Positions 27,116 to 37,365 are shown, counted from the stretch's first letter. The stretch is 64,000 nucleotides of DNA from Gammaproteobacteria bacterium (GCA_025359565.1 JANYFY010000016.1:62001-126000), one strand, 5' to 3'. Numbers and translations: made by a program. Notes: generated from the sequence alone by a model not told the origin.

Positions 27116-28468
27116 ATGATGTTATTGACAAAAACACCGGCCCGACTCGCGCAAACCGACCTTGAAGCGATTATCGCCCGCGCGCTTGATGAGTCGCGAG
27201 CACTAGGCGCCACGCAGGCAGAGGCCGCAGTCAGCCAGGATACCGGTCTGTCGGTGGGAGTGCGGTTAGGCGAAGTTGAGACTTTGGAACAGCAACGTGA
27301 TCGAAGCATGGGGATAACCGTGTATTTTGGGCAGAGTAAAGGCTCAGCCAGTACAGCGGATTTCTCCTTGCAGGCCGTGCGTGCGACCGTGGCGAAGGCT
27401 TGTAGTATCGCACGATTCACGGCACTCGATGATTGCGCCGGGTTAGCGGAGCCTGAGCTAATGGCTAAAGTCGCGATTGATCTTAATTTATCGCATCCCT
27501 GGGATCTTAGTGCAGATCAAGCTATTGAAATTGCAAAAAACTGTGAAGCGGCCGCTTTGTCATTCGATGCTCGAATTAGCAATTCAGAAGGTGCGTCAGT
27601 AAGTTCTCATCAGGGATTGCATGTTTACGGGAATACCCACGGTTTCGTCGGTGGATACCCCACTACCTCGCATAGCCTTAGTTGCGTAGTGCTTGCCGGT
27701 AGCGGCGATGAAATGCAACGGGATTATTGGTATAGCAGTTCGCGTGACTGGCAGGAATTGGACCAGCCTGAGTCGATTGGACGCGAAAGTGCGCGCCGTA
27801 CTCTTGCCAGGTTGCACCCTCGCAAACTCAAAACTCAGCGTGCTCCCGTGCTGTTAGTGCCAGAAATTGCCCGTGGTCTGGTGGGTCATTTCATCGCAGC
27901 TATACGCGGCAGTAGTCAGTATCGACAGTCCTCGTTCTTGTTAAATTCGGTGGGCCAGCAAGTATTTCCGGCAGGATTTGCGATGTCCGAGCGACCTCAT
28001 ATTCTTAAAGCTTTAGGCAGTGCACCATTTGATGATGAAGGGGTCATTACGCGTGACCGTGAGTTTGTCACCGACGGTATTCTAATGAGCTATCTTCTGT
28101 CGAGCTATTCGGCGCGCAAATTGGGGCTCAAAAGTACGGGCAACGCTGGCGGTGCCCACAATTTATTGGTGAGCGCGAATACCGCAGGTGGAATGCCCGC
28201 TCTGTTAAATAAACTCAATACGGGGCTTATGGTGACGGAACTGATGGGTCAGGGAGTTAATACCGTAACGGGAGATTATTCGCGCGGCGCTTCCGGATTC
28301 TGGGTAGAAAATGGAGTTATTCAATATCCGGTGGCCGAAATCACGATCGCCGGTAATTTGCGAGAAATGTTGCGGGGAATCGTCGCGGTGGGCGATGATA
28401 TCGACGTCCGTGGCGGGGTACGAGTAGGTTCGATATTACTCGACTCGATGACTATTGCTGGCACTTAA
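27116..28468 (+). CDS. pmbA: Metalloprotease PmbA (TldE)
   Basis: A 450-residue TldE subunit, partner of TldD. The family segments are SRDWQELDQPESIGRESARRTL, the NLLVSA core and a C-terminal TIAGNLREML. It lacks the HExxxH motif, as TldE proteins do, because the zinc site is in TldD. ATG 27116 is preferred over an earlier in-frame ATG at 27089, because GGAG lies just upstream and the extra residues are not family-like. Its 3' end overlaps the convergent yihY-like gene by 33 bp. Confidence 0.93.
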   Translation: MMLLTKTPARLAQTDLEAIIARALDESRALGATQAEAAVSQDTGLSVGVRLGEVETLEQQRDRSMGITVYFGQSKGSASTADFSLQAVRATVAKACSIARFTALDDCAGLAEPELMAKVAIDLNLSHPWDLSADQAIEIAKNCEAAALSFDARISNSEGASVSSHQGLHVYGNTHGFVGGYPTTSHSLSCVVLAGSGDEMQRDYWYSSSRDWQELDQPESIGRESARRTLARLHPRKLKTQRAPVLLVPEIARGLVGHFIAAIRGSSQYRQSSFLLNSVGQQVFPAGFAMSERPHILKALGSAPFDDEGVITRDREFVTDGILMSYLLSSYSARKLGLKSTGNAGGAHNLLVSANTAGGMPALLNKLNTGLMVTELMGQGVNTVTGDYSRGASGFWVENGVIQYPVAEITIAGNLREMLRGIVAVGDDIDVRGGVRVGSILLDSMTIAGT

Positions 28469-29719
28469 TCCCTCTAATGTGCGTTGTCCAAGTTGCTGAC
28501 GCATTGCAGATTCAATTTCGCAAATAGTGTTAGTCGCCAAAGCATCCGCGTGAACGGTGACTAATAAGCGACCGGGTTGCTGTAAACGTACGGCATCTAA
28601 TAGTTCGAAAAGATAGATATTGACCGGATCACGGCTTAGCATGAAATATTCTTTGGGCGTGGCCACCAAAAGGCCTGCACGTTCAAGGCAGCCAAGTACG
28701 GGAGCGAGTGCGGTGCTGGGTATATCGAGTGCACTGGCGAGGGTGTTGCTGGTCCAAAAATTTTTGCCGCGCTCATTGCGGGCGAGTAAAATCGCGACCG
28801 AGAAAGCGACCTGCTCACGCGCACTGCCAGTAAGCTCGACGGATTCTTGGCCGTGGCGCAAATACTGTGGATATTGGACATAAAAGGCCAATTGCGCTCC
28901 GAGTAGCAGAATGAGCCAATTCAAATAAATCCAGATCAAGGCTGTGAGTACTACCGCAAATCCGGTGTAGACCGCTAGCATTTGGGACGAATATAGAATG
29001 AAAGCGGCGAATAGTTGGCTTACCAGAGCCCAGGTAATACCTGCTGCAAGTGCGCCGACCATAGCGGCAAAAGGTTTAACGCGCGTATTGGGGATGAGGG
29101 AATACATGAAAGCAAAAACCAGAGTCACGAGTGCATACGGCACAGCGGGCGCCATCGTACCCGTCCACCTTGCAATCGGACCTTGTTGTACGGAACTCAA
29201 TAAGCCCAATATGGCCGCGATTAATGCGGGACCTCCGATCATAACGCTTAAATATCCACTGAAGCGTCGCGCAAAATTTCTGGGAGTTAAAACACGCCAC
29301 ACAAAATTGAAACTGGCCTCAATCTTTTGAACGGTCGTCGTCACGCTATACAGCAGTAATGCAAAACCTATCGATCCGGCAATGCCACCGCGTAAATTTT
29401 CGGCATATTGCATGACATTTCCGGTTAACTGAGCGGCTTGGCTCCCCATGGGGCGAAAGAATTCGAATACCACGATGCGTAAATCGTCACGCGCTCCGAA
29501 ACCCTTGAGCACGGAGAAAATAAACACCAGCAGCGGAGCGAGGGACAGCAGAGTAGTGTAGGCGAGACTCATCGCCTGTACATTTATCTCTCCCGTGATC
29601 CAATCGCGGATAATGGCTACGGGGTAACGTATTTGACGCAATATCGGTCCCCAAGGTGGGGCAAGGGTCCGCGATTTTCGGAATAAGCCGTCTTCAAGAG
29701 CTTCCACCCAGCGCAGCAT
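28436..29719 (-). CDS. YihY/BrkB family inner-membrane protein
   Basis: A 427-residue membrane protein of the YihY/BrkB family (once miscalled RNase BN). About six hydrophobic helices cover residues 40-290, with the family segments AMSLAYTTLLSLAPLLVF and WIYLNWLILLLGAQLAF. The C-terminal 130 residues form a soluble domain resembling a winged helix (LASALDIPSTALAPVLGCLERAGLL), as in the long form of the family. The function is unknown. It lies immediately downstream of purC on the same strand. Confidence 0.87.
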   Translation of the reverse strand: MLRWVEALEDGLFRKSRTLAPPWGPILRQIRYPVAIIRDWITGEINVQAMSLAYTTLLSLAPLLVFIFSVLKGFGARDDLRIVVFEFFRPMGSQAAQLTGNVMQYAENLRGGIAGSIGFALLLYSVTTTVQKIEASFNFVWRVLTPRNFARRFSGYLSVMIGGPALIAAILGLLSSVQQGPIARWTGTMAPAVPYALVTLVFAFMYSLIPNTRVKPFAAMVGALAAGITWALVSQLFAAFILYSSQMLAVYTGFAVVLTALIWIYLNWLILLLGAQLAFYVQYPQYLRHGQESVELTGSAREQVAFSVAILLARNERGKNFWTSNTLASALDIPSTALAPVLGCLERAGLLVATPKEYFMLSRDPVNIYLFELLDAVRLQQPGRLLVTVHADALATNTICEIESAMRQQLGQRTLEGLSASNSHRVE

Positions 29720-29720
29720 C

Positions 29721-30617
29721 TTAAGCGGTCAAGAGTCTAAGTGCCTCGCAGTAATTATCACTCGTCCGTTGTATTACCTCGCGAGGAAGATGCGGTGCCG
29801 GGAGTTGCTTATTCCAGGGCGTAGATTCCAAATAGTCACGCACAAATTGCTTGTCAAAACTTGGAGGGCTAGTGCCGGGACGGTAAGTAGCCAGCGGCCA
29901 AAAGCGCGAGGAATCCGGCGTCAACGCCTCATCAATAAGACTTAAATCGCCGTTCTGGTCAAGCCCGAATTCAAATTTTGTGTCCGCAATAATAATATTG
30001 CGCGCACGCGCATGGGCTGCGGCAAAGTTGTACAGCTCAAGCGCCACCCGCTTAATATTCGTAGCGAGTTGCCGTCCCAACAGAGTTACCATTTCGTCAA
30101 AATTAATATTTGCATCATGTTGTCCCGCGGGGGCTTTTGAGGCGGGCGTGAAGAGAGGTTCGGGTAAGCGATCGGCTATTTTAAGTTCTTTAGGAAGCTT
30201 TATCCCGCATACCGACCCATGCTGTAAATAATCCTTATAGCCAGATCCTATTAAGTAACCACGAACTACCGCCTCGATTGGCAATGCCTTTAATTTTTTT
30301 ACAACCATGGATCGCCCAGTCAGTTGTTGTCGCTCTTCCTTGTCTAACACGACTTCTTCCATGCGAACGCCTGCAAGATGATTAGGCGTGATAGAGCGCG
30401 TCTTTTCAAACCAAAACAAGGAGATTTGCGTTAGGACCTCGCCTTTGCCGGGAATCGGGTCAGGAAGCACTACATCGAACGCCGAAAGTCGGTCAGTTGT
30501 TACGATTAATAAATGATCAGCATCCACCTCATAAATATCACGTACCTTGCCTTGATGAATTTTCTTCAGGCTAACAAGCTTGGATTCGAACAATGGTGTT
30601 TGAGAATGCAGTGACAT
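29721..30617 (-). CDS. purC: Phosphoribosylaminoimidazole-succinocarboxamide synthase
   Basis: A 298-residue SAICAR synthetase of the longer bacterial/fungal type. Landmarks are KIHQGKVRDIYEVD, the VVRGYLIGSGYKDYLQHG segment near residue 110, and DTKFEFGLD with LIDEALTPDSSRFWP in the second half. ATG 30617 is chosen; the frame reaches a TTG at 30662 overlapping the divergent djlA region, without homology. With purE and purK this makes three purine genes within 6 kb. Confidence 0.95.
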   Translation of the reverse strand: MSLHSQTPLFESKLVSLKKIHQGKVRDIYEVDADHLLIVTTDRLSAFDVVLPDPIPGKGEVLTQISLFWFEKTRSITPNHLAGVRMEEVVLDKEERQQLTGRSMVVKKLKALPIEAVVRGYLIGSGYKDYLQHGSVCGIKLPKELKIADRLPEPLFTPASKAPAGQHDANINFDEMVTLLGRQLATNIKRVALELYNFAAAHARARNIIIADTKFEFGLDQNGDLSLIDEALTPDSSRFWPLATYRPGTSPPSFDKQFVRDYLESTPWNKQLPAPHLPREVIQRTSDNYCEALRLLTA

Positions 30618-30695
30618 GTTGAAGTAGACAGACTGATAACATTGCGAAATTACGGTTAGCAATTGTCGCTGTGCCGATGGGATTGGTCAACGCGA

Positions 30696-31475
30696 ATGAC
30701 TTGGGCAGGCAAACTATTAGGTGGGCTGATTGGGTTGCTAACCACGCACACTGTGTGGGGTGCTCTCTTGGGTGCTTCAATGGGTCACTTACTGGATCAA
30801 AATTGGAGCGCAGGTCGTTCTGCCGGTAGTGGATCCATTTCTGAGCTTTTTTTTAAAACGACTTTTGAGGTCTTCGGGCATGTAGCCAAATCCGATGGTC
30901 GAGTATCTGAGGCCGAGATTGATGCCGCGCGCGGTCTGATGCGGGAGTTAAACCTCGGCGCGAATGAAGTCGCCATGGCGATCAATTGTTTTCGGGTTGG
31001 TAAAGCGTCGAATTATGATTTGCAGGGTAGACTTTCGCGGTTAAGGCGGGGGTGCGGCGCGCGGGTAGATCTTCTTGGCGCGTTCATGGAGTTACAATTG
31101 CGGGCCTCTCTGGCGGGGAACGGTCTCTCGCCGCCAGCTCGCGCGGTATTGATCCGCGTGGCGGGTGAACTTGGCATAGCTGCACGCTATTTTGATCATT
31201 TAGAGGCTACCCTGAAGTCGCGCACCTCGTACGCTTCGCACGCTGCAAAGAGTTCGCAGTCGCGATTGGCTGATTCCTATCAGGAACTTGAAGTGGAGCC
31301 TAACATCAGCGATAAAGAGCTAACACGGGCTTATCGTCGGCAAATGAGTCGTCATCACCCAGATAAACTGGTCGCTAATGGCCTCCCCGAATCTATGGCA
31401 CAGTTTGCCAAAGAAAAAACCCAACGTATACAAGAGGCTTACGAGACATTACGCGCAGCACGCGGTATGCAATGA
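30696..31475 (+). CDS. djlA: Membrane-anchored co-chaperone DjlA
   Basis: A 259-residue type III DnaJ protein. It has an N-terminal glycine-rich membrane helix (GKLLGGLIGLLTTHTVWGALLGA), a TerB-like helical middle domain (about residues 45-170) and a C-terminal J domain from about 200 with the HPD tripeptide in SRHHPDKL. It stimulates DnaK at the inner membrane. ATG 30696 puts the membrane segment right at the N-terminus as in the family; an upstream TTG at 30663 is less likely. Confidence 0.92.
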   Translation: MTWAGKLLGGLIGLLTTHTVWGALLGASMGHLLDQNWSAGRSAGSGSISELFFKTTFEVFGHVAKSDGRVSEAEIDAARGLMRELNLGANEVAMAINCFRVGKASNYDLQGRLSRLRRGCGARVDLLGAFMELQLRASLAGNGLSPPARAVLIRVAGELGIAARYFDHLEATLKSRTSYASHAAKSSQSRLADSYQELEVEPNISDKELTRAYRRQMSRHHPDKLVANGLPESMAQFAKEKTQRIQEAYETLRAARGMQ

Positions 31476-31487
31476 TAAGATACTTTT

Positions 31488-32168
31488 ATGAGTATTATTA
31501 TCGCTCCGTCGATCTTGTCTGCGGATTTCGCGCGTCTAGGCGAGGAGGTAAAAAACGTACTTTCGGCGGGTGCCGATTGGGTCCACTTCGATGTCATGGA
31601 CAATCACTATGTCCCAAATCTCACCATTGGTCCTTTGGTGTGTGAAGCCTTGCGTAAAGCCGGTATTAAAGCGCCCGTTGATGTGCATCTCATGGTTTCG
31701 CCGGTTGATAGACTGATACCCGACTTTGCCAAGGCGGGCGCAACTTATATTAGTTTTCATCCAGAAGCCACCCAACATGTCGATCGCACCATCCAGCTAA
31801 TTAGAGATTCAGGCTGCAAGCCTGGGCTAGTCTTTAATCCCGCGACTACCTTAAGCTGGCTGGATCATGTAATAAACAAAATCGATCTAATACTAGTGAT
31901 GTCGGTCAATCCCGGGTTTGGTGGCCAGCAGTTTATTCCGGAAGCCCTTGTTAAGCTTAGGGCAGCGCGCGCTAGAATTAAGGCCTCCGGCCGTGATATC
32001 CGATTGGAAATAGATGGGGGAGTCAAAACAGAGAACGCGCGGGAAATCGCTGCCGCGGGTGCCGACACTTTTGTGTCCGGATCTGCCATATTTAATAGCC
32101 CTGACTATGCGAAGACTATAGCCGCCATGCGAGCAGAAATTGACACCGGTAGGGGAGCGGCGGTGTAA
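31488..32168 (+). CDS. rpe: Ribulose-phosphate 3-epimerase
   Basis: A 226-residue TIM-barrel epimerase of the pentose phosphate pathway that interconverts ribulose 5-phosphate and xylulose 5-phosphate. [47 protein letters not shown] and EIDGGV carry the metal and catalytic residues. rpiA, which acts on the same ribulose 5-phosphate, is 4.5 kb away on the other strand. Tandem 17-bp repeats begin just after its stop codon. Confidence 0.96.
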   Translation: MSIIIAPSILSADFARLGEEVKNVLSAGADWVHFDVMDNHYVPNLTIGPLVCEALRKAGIKAPVDVHLMVSPVDRLIPDFAKAGATYISFHPEATQHVDRTIQLIRDSGCKPGLVFNPATTLSWLDHVINKIDLILVMSVNPGFGGQQFIPEALVKLRAARARIKASGRDIRLEIDGGVKTENAREIAAAGADTFVSGSAIFNSPDYAKTIAAMRAEIDTGRGAAV

Positions 32169-32174
32169 GCGAAA

Positions 32175-32225
32175 GACCTGCTATTCCTTATGTCTAGCTA
32201 TTCCTCAGGTCTAGCTATTCGTCAT
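32175..32225. repeat. Three 17-bp imperfect tandem repeats at the crp 3' end
   Basis: Units at 32175-32191, 32192-32208 and 32209-32225 share the core GCTATTC; the second and third match at 15 of 17 bases, the first and second at 12 of 17. The third unit contains the crp stop codon. They pass directly into the repetitive trinucleotide run that encodes the acidic Crp tail. Confidence 0.8.
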
Positions 32226-32985
32226 CATCTTCGTCATCGTCCTCGTCGTCATCATCATCGCGTTCGATTGCAGGGGTCCTACCCTTTGTCAACACTGAAG
32301 CGGTGCTGCCCGTCTTCGGAACCACTAGCGGTCTTGTCTTGACTTTGGGTCTGGCATTAAATACTACGATTGTTTTCCCCGTCGCGCGTAATAAACCTTG
32401 TTCTTCCAATACTTTGAGAACCCGTCCCGCCATCTCACGCGAGCACCCGACTAAGCGCGACAATTCTTGACGGCTTACTTTAATTTGCATTCCCTCCGGG
32501 TGTGTCATCGCGTCCGGTTCGCTACATAAATCCATAATCGCGTGCGCAACACGGCCGGTCACATCCACAAACGCCAGGTCACCGAGTTTTCGGTTAGTTC
32601 GATCTAGTCGAGTAGCTAACTGAGTCGCCAGTTCAAAAATCAAGCCGGGGCTTTCTGCGGCAATTTGCCGAAACCTTGGATAAGTCATTTCAGCAAGTTC
32701 TGATTGCTGCCGCGTTCGTACCCACGCGCTGCGCGTGGGCTGTTCGTAAAACAGGCCCATTTCACCAAAAAATTGGCCCTTATTAAGATACGCCAGCACC
32801 ATTTCATTGCCATCTTCGTCTTCGATCATTACTTCGACCGAGCCACTAATGATGTAATAAAGGATGTCCGGCAGGTCGCCCGCGTGAATGATCACGGTCT
32901 TGGAAGGGACTGTCCGTATCCGGCAGTAGCTCAAGAAACGATTGATCGCTGGGATATCGCTTAAGGCTTTTGCCCCTTCTTCCAT
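32215..32985 (-). CDS. crp: cAMP receptor protein-family regulator with acidic C-terminal tail
   Basis: A 256-residue Crp/Vfr-like regulator. The cyclic-nucleotide domain (about residues 18-125) keeps the phosphate-binding pattern FGEMGLF followed by TRSAWVRT. The dimer helix has TN where E. coli Crp has Thr127-Ser128, so nucleotide preference is uncertain. The DNA-recognition helix region SRQELSRLVGCSREMAGRVLK is strongly Crp-like. After the usual end (GKTIVVFNAR) there is a 45-residue extension ending in an almost pure Asp/Glu tract. ATG 32985 is chosen because GGGGGAG lies 4 bp upstream; another ATG is four codons earlier. Confidence 0.9.
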   Translation of the reverse strand: MEEGAKALSDIPAINRFLSYCRIRTVPSKTVIIHAGDLPDILYYIISGSVEVMIEDEDGNEMVLAYLNKGQFFGEMGLFYEQPTRSAWVRTRQQSELAEMTYPRFRQIAAESPGLIFELATQLATRLDRTNRKLGDLAFVDVTGRVAHAIMDLCSEPDAMTHPEGMQIKVSRQELSRLVGCSREMAGRVLKVLEEQGLLRATGKTIVVFNARPKVKTRPLVVPKTGSTASVLTKGRTPAIERDDDDDEDDDEDDDE

Positions 32986-33078
32986 TGTCTCCCCCATTAA
33001 TTGTATTTAACGAAAAGTGTAACCTAAGGCGACGTTTTATTACATAACCCCAGGAATCGCAAGCACTAAGGCAGTTTT

Positions 33079-33723
33079 CTAAACCCAGTATGAGGTCTTG
33101 GTCATGACTTTTGAGACTAAATACATTCCCTTACGCAGCAATTCCGGCAAGGGTTTTCCCCCTAAAGCCGTAGCGATCGATCCATGCTGAATCTCATCTT
33201 GAGTCATTTGTTCTAAAATAACGCGACTAGCTCCATCTTCCGGCGGAAGCGCCTTTAGATGACGCATTAAATGGGCTTCCACTTGAGTTTCTGTTTCGGC
33301 CACGAAGCCTAGGCTTAGCTCATCGCCGAAGGTTCCGGCTAAAGCTCCTAGCGCGAAGGAACCGGCGTACCAAAGGGGGTTTAGCCAGCTAGTTCGACCC
33401 TTCAATTCGCGAATTCTTTGTTCGCACCAGGCTAGGTGATCTAATTCTTCATTGGCGCTTTTTTGCAAGGCAGCCGCCACCGTGGGGCTGCGCGCCGTGA
33501 GGGCTTGACCTTGGTATAGGGCTTGAGCTGCCACTTCACCCGCATGATTGACCCTAAGATACCGGCTAGAAGTAAGTCGAGCCGACTCAGTTAGAGAGTG
33601 TTGGAGGCTCGTTACGCCAATCGGCGTTGGTCTGGCCGCGCGGCTTTGTACAGTTAAGACTTTGATTGCCTTGTCAATTGTGCCGATAAATTGATCTGCA
33701 CGGCTAAATTCGCGAGTTTTCAC
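33079..33723 (-). CDS. coq7: Demethoxyubiquinone hydroxylase Coq7
   Basis: A 214-residue di-iron carboxylate hydroxylase of ubiquinone synthesis. The ligand-bearing helices are visible as NHAGEVAAQ, NEELDHLAWC, ETETQVEAHL and QDEIQHG, giving paired ExxH motifs. This replaces the flavoprotein UbiF of enterobacteria. The start is GTG 33723 with an AAGG immediately before it. Its neighbourhood with crp resembles the vfr-coq7 region of Pseudomonas. Confidence 0.95.
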   Translation of the reverse strand: MKTREFSRADQFIGTIDKAIKVLTVQSRAARPTPIGVTSLQHSLTESARLTSSRYLRVNHAGEVAAQALYQGQALTARSPTVAAALQKSANEELDHLAWCEQRIRELKGRTSWLNPLWYAGSFALGALAGTFGDELSLGFVAETETQVEAHLMRHLKALPPEDGASRVILEQMTQDEIQHGSIATALGGKPLPELLRKGMYLVSKVMTKTSYWV

Positions 33724-33806
33724 CTTACTATAGTAACACTAGCAACTGAGTCCGGGCTTCTGTACACTTTCGCGCCTTTCACCCTAGCCGTGCACTGAGT
33801 AGTTCC

Positions 33807-34235
33807 ATGTATACCGTATTCTCAAAGCCCGATGAAATTCGTGGCGATTGGTTTCTAGTTGACGCTGCTGGCAAGACTCTGGGCCGTTTGGCTTCCGAGA
33901 TTGCGCATCGCCTTAAGGGCAAGCACAAGCCTAATTATGCCCCTCATCAAGATCTGGGAGACCATATAGTTGTTATAAACGCTGGTGAGGTGCGCGTCAC
34001 TGGAGCGAAGCTGACTGATAAGTTCTACCACCAGCACACCGGTTATGTGGGCAATTTAAAGAGTATTTCATTGGGAAAGCTTCTTAAGGAGCATCCCGAA
34101 CGCGCCATTGAATTTGCTATTAAGGGGATGTTGCCGAAAGGTCCCTTAGGACGGCGCATGTTTAGAAAATTGCACGTTTTCGGTGGCAAAGACCATCCCC
34201 ATCAAGCACAACAGCCCAAAGCGCTAGCGTTTTAA
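33807..34235 (+). CDS. rplM: 50S ribosomal protein L13
   Basis: A 142-residue L13, full length. [29 protein letters not shown] and [20 protein letters not shown] are the conserved segments. It leads the usual rplM-rpsI pair. A weak promoter-like TACACT hexamer at 33763-33768 lies upstream. Confidence 0.98.
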   Translation: MYTVFSKPDEIRGDWFLVDAAGKTLGRLASEIAHRLKGKHKPNYAPHQDLGDHIVVINAGEVRVTGAKLTDKFYHQHTGYVGNLKSISLGKLLKEHPERAIEFAIKGMLPKGPLGRRMFRKLHVFGGKDHPHQAQQPKALAF

Positions 34236-34253
34236 TCGCAAGGTACATTATCA

Positions 34254-34670
34254 ATGGCACAAAAAATGGCACAAAACGCCACTAAGCATTCTTTTTACGG
34301 AACGGGTCGCCGCAAGACATCCAGTGCGCGGGTCTATATGAGCCAAGGCACGGGTAAGGTGGTAATTAATGGCCGTACGATCGAGGAATTTTTCGGCCGC
34401 GAAACCGGGCGAATGATTGTTCAACAACCATTCGGGGCAGTTCAACTCGAAGGCAAGTTCGATGTCAGCGCGCATGTGGAAGGGGGCGGAATTACCGGTC
34501 AAGCCGGTGCGATTCGTCATGGGATTACGCGCGCTTTGATGGCTTACGATGAGACCCTAAGATCGCCGTTGCGAAAAGCCGGTTTTGTAACACGCGATGC
34601 TCGTGAAGTGGAGCGTAAGAAAGTGGGCCGCCGCAAGGCGCGTCGCGGAACCCAGTTCTCCAAGCGTTAA
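34254..34670 (+). CDS. rpsI: 30S ribosomal protein S9
   Basis: A 138-residue S9 with the conserved [15 protein letters not shown] start, the [15 protein letters not shown] middle and the C-terminal tail ending in FSKR that reaches the P site. ATG 34254 is used; a second ATG four codons later also precedes the core. It is 18 bp downstream of rplM. Confidence 0.98.
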   Translation: MAQKMAQNATKHSFYGTGRRKTSSARVYMSQGTGKVVINGRTIEEFFGRETGRMIVQQPFGAVQLEGKFDVSAHVEGGGITGQAGAIRHGITRALMAYDETLRSPLRKAGFVTRDAREVERKKVGRRKARRGTQFSKR

Positions 34671-34701
34671 GCGAATACGTCTTCCGGTATGCGATCAGTA
34701 T

Positions 34702-34775
34702 TGGGGGATCGTCTAGCGGTAGGACAACGGTCTCTGACACCGTTTACCTAGGTTCGAATCCTAGTCCCCCAGCCA
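34702..34775 (+). tRNA. tRNA-Gln (anticodon CTG)
   Basis: The cloverleaf can be drawn by eye: acceptor arms TGGGGGA and TCCCCCA, anticodon stem ACGGT/ACCGT with loop CTCTGAC (anticodon CTG), a T arm around GGTTCGAATCC, and an encoded CCA end. The weak U1-A72 pair is a known identity feature of glutamine tRNA. It lies between rpsI and kup on the same strand. Confidence 0.95.
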
Positions 34776-34780
34776 AAAAT

Positions 34781-34800
34781 GGGCCCACATAGGTGGGCCC
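34781..34800 (-). terminator. GC-rich hairpin after tRNA-Gln
   Basis: Perfect 8-bp inverted repeat GGGCCCAC/GTGGGCCC with loop ATAG. On the plus strand no T-run follows, but on the minus strand the hairpin is followed by ATTTTT, so it looks like an intrinsic terminator for leftward transcription. On the plus strand it may instead mark the tRNA transcript end. It is 24 bp before the kup start. Confidence 0.55.
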
Positions 34801-34824
34801 TATAGCTTCCACCTAAAACTTAAA

Positions 34825-36696
34825 ATGCTGAGCGAACACCCTTCAACTCAACGTGTTGCGCCCCTTTGCATCGCGGCGCTCGCGGTGGTGTTTGGTGATA
34901 TCGGAACGAGTCCCCTCTACGCTCTGCAGGCCTGTTTTACTGGTCCTAATTTGGCCGTCACGCCCGCACATATTCTCGGTGTACTGTCGTTGATATTCTG
35001 GTCTCTGGTATTGGTGGTTCTGGTGAAGTACGTAGTGGTCGTGCTCAATGCAGACAATAAAGGCGAAGGGGGTGTGTTGGCGCTCACTGCGCTAGTGATT
35101 AACACCGAGCGAACAAGTCCACGTCGAAAGATTTATGCGACTTTAGGTATCTTGGGCGCCGCGTTATTTTTAGCGGACGGTGCAATCACGCCTGCAATCA
35201 CTGTACTAGGGGCAGTAGAGGGTCTGAAATTAGTAGAACCGGGACACCTCCCTGTGTTACCAATTGCGGTGGTCATTTTGACGGTTCTGTTTGTAACCCA
35301 GCGTTATGGCAAGGGTTTTATCAATCATTTGCTTGGTCCGCTGATGTTGGCATGGTTTTCGGTTTTGGCGGCAATGGGCGCGTTTTGGATATTGCGGGAG
35401 CCGCAGGTGCTGTACGCGCTGAATCCCCTCTATGGATTGGATTTGCTGATGGAACATCAAGTGATGGCACTTGCGGTGCTTGGGGGTGTTTTCCTGGCGG
35501 TTACTGGCGGTGAGGCGTTGTACGCCGATATGGGTCATTTCGGGAAAACGCCCATTCGTGTCGCGTGGGGGTTGCTGGTAATGCCCGCTCTGGTTTTGAA
35601 TTATTTGGGAGAAGGCGCGCTCTTGATTGAACATCCGAATGCGGTCGCCAATCCATTTTATTTGATGGCACCCGCATGGTTCTTGTGGCCGCTGATTTTT
35701 TTTGCGATTGCTGCCGCCGCAATAGCTACTCGCTCAAGTATTGCCGGCGTATTTTTTGTGGTCACTCAGGCATTAAGTTTGGGATTATTGCCTCGCGTCC
35801 GCGTCGATAGGCTTTATTCGGGATATGCCGGGCAATCTTACGTACCCAGCGCGAATTGGATATTGATGGTGATTTCTATAGGGTTAACGGTCGGTTTTGG
35901 TAGTGCCGCTTCGTTGAGCTGGGCTTACGGACTGGCGGTGGCGGGTGCTATGACAATAGTGACGCCCATGATTTTGAGTCTTATTAAGTCACGTGGCGGG
36001 AAAAGACGCTTGCCCTTGTTGATACTAATGTCATCACTTTTGGTCGTGGACATTGTCTTTCTATTCGCTAATCTGACCAAGTTATCAGATGGCGGGTGGT
36101 TGCCGCTCGTGGCGGGACTTATCATCTATTGGTTGATGCAGACTTGGCAACGTGGCCGCGCCTCACTGATGTCGCGTTTATCGCGGGACCAAAAGCCTGT
36201 GAGAGATTTTCTTAACGATCTTAGGACCGATCCCCCCGTGCGAGTTGCAGGTACGGCGATATTTTTGGATGCTCGAGCCTCGGGTATTCCGCGCGCTTTG
36301 CTTAACAACCTGAAATTCAATCGAGTCTTACATGAACGAGTGTTGTTGCTGACTGTGGTGACCGTAGAGCAGCCACGAGTGGCGCAATCGCAGCGTTTGG
36401 CGGTCACCATTGTGGGCGACGGAATCATCCGAGTAGTGGCGCAGCTAGGTTTCATGGAGAAACCCAATATCGTTGAAATCTTACGTGAGGCTGAGAGGCA
36501 TGGGATAGCCTACTTGCCAGAGCAAACCACTTTCTTTTTAAGCCGCGAAGAGTTGATGATCGGACAGCGTTCCGATTTGACTCCGCTACGCCGCAAGGCT
36601 TTTATGCAGATGGCAGCTAACGCCCAAGTCAAAGCTGATTTTTACGGTCTACCGCCCAATCGTGTGATCGAAATCGGAACCCGACTCGAAATTTGA
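34825..36696 (+). CDS. kup: Low-affinity potassium transporter Kup
   Basis: A 623-residue Kup/HAK family K+ uptake protein with about twelve hydrophobic segments in the first 430 residues and a cytoplasmic C-terminal domain. The N-terminal [18 protein letters not shown] and [15 protein letters not shown], and the terminal [14 protein letters not shown], are family signatures. Its last 48 bp overlap the convergent rpiA 3' end; the Kup C-terminus is conserved, so the overlap reflects an extended RpiA tail. Confidence 0.95.
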   Translation: MLSEHPSTQRVAPLCIAALAVVFGDIGTSPLYALQACFTGPNLAVTPAHILGVLSLIFWSLVLVVLVKYVVVVLNADNKGEGGVLALTALVINTERTSPRRKIYATLGILGAALFLADGAITPAITVLGAVEGLKLVEPGHLPVLPIAVVILTVLFVTQRYGKGFINHLLGPLMLAWFSVLAAMGAFWILREPQVLYALNPLYGLDLLMEHQVMALAVLGGVFLAVTGGEALYADMGHFGKTPIRVAWGLLVMPALVLNYLGEGALLIEHPNAVANPFYLMAPAWFLWPLIFFAIAAAAIATRSSIAGVFFVVTQALSLGLLPRVRVDRLYSGYAGQSYVPSANWILMVISIGLTVGFGSAASLSWAYGLAVAGAMTIVTPMILSLIKSRGGKRRLPLLILMSSLLVVDIVFLFANLTKLSDGGWLPLVAGLIIYWLMQTWQRGRASLMSRLSRDQKPVRDFLNDLRTDPPVRVAGTAIFLDARASGIPRALLNNLKFNRVLHERVLLLTVVTVEQPRVAQSQRLAVTIVGDGIIRVVAQLGFMEKPNIVEILREAERHGIAYLPEQTTFFLSREELMIGQRSDLTPLRRKAFMQMAANAQVKADFYGLPPNRVIEIGTRLEI

Positions 36697-37365
36697 GGCC
36701 CGACTCAAGATTTTTGTTTTAACGCCTTCATCTGTGGCAATTACAAGGACGTCGGCGCCGCGCTGGGCAAATAGCCCGACCGTAACGACACCGGCGATGC
36801 TATTTATCGTGGCCTCCATATGCTGCGGTCGTTTCAAGCTTATGTGATGGACGTCTAAAATTACGTTGCCATTGTCGGTTACTACGCCTTCACGATATAC
36901 CGGCTGGCCGCCGAGAGCCACGATTTGACGGGCAACATGAGAGCGAGCCATTGGGATAATTTCGACGGGTAAGGGAAATTTGCCCAAGACCTCAACTAGT
37001 TTGGAGTCATCGATAATGCAAACGAATTTTGCACTAGCGGCTGCGATGACCTTTTCGCGGGTCAACGCGGCGCCTCCGCCTTTGATCAGATCGCCGCCGA
37101 GGGTGGCCTCGTCGGCACCGTCAATGTACAGACTCAGAGGGCCGGCAAAGTTTAAATCTAGTACCTCAATACCAGCCGCAGTTAGTCTCTCCGAACTTTG
37201 GCGCGAACTTGATACCGCGCCTTCGAGCTGTATTTTACGACTTTTTATCAAATCTATGAGTAGGTTTACGGTGGAGCCCGTGCCGATGCCCAGGATCATG
37301 CCTTCTTGGATATAGGGGATCGCAGCCAGTGCCGCTTGATATTTTTTTTCTTGTAAGTTAAGGAT
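36649..37365 (-). CDS. rpiA: Ribose-5-phosphate isomerase A, apparent AUC start
   Basis: RpiA interconverts ribose 5-phosphate and ribulose 5-phosphate. [33 protein letters not shown] and [10 protein letters not shown] are family signatures. The first in-frame ATG (37299) would cut off helix 1. The homologous N-terminus continues upstream ([21 protein letters not shown]) to a stop, and that stretch contains no ATG, GTG or TTG. An ATC codon at 37363-37365 falls within one residue of the E. coli start position and has GAGG 8 bp upstream, so I set the start there (238 residues). The C-terminus is about 20 residues longer than E. coli RpiA and overlaps kup. Confidence 0.85.
   Translation of the reverse strand: MLNLQEKKYQAALAAIPYIQEGMILGIGTGSTVNLLIDLIKSRKIQLEGAVSSSRQSSERLTAAGIEVLDLNFAGPLSLYIDGADEATLGGDLIKGGGAALTREKVIAAASAKFVCIIDDSKLVEVLGKFPLPVEIIPMARSHVARQIVALGGQPVYREGVVTDNGNVILDVHHISLKRPQHMEATINSIAGVVTVGLFAQRGADVLVIATDEGVKTKILSRASNFESGSDFDHTIGR

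Noticed and set aside
33725-33736. Perfect palindrome TTACTATAGTAA upstream of coq7.
   Set aside because: Short and A/T-rich; it could arise by chance and no second copy was noticed.
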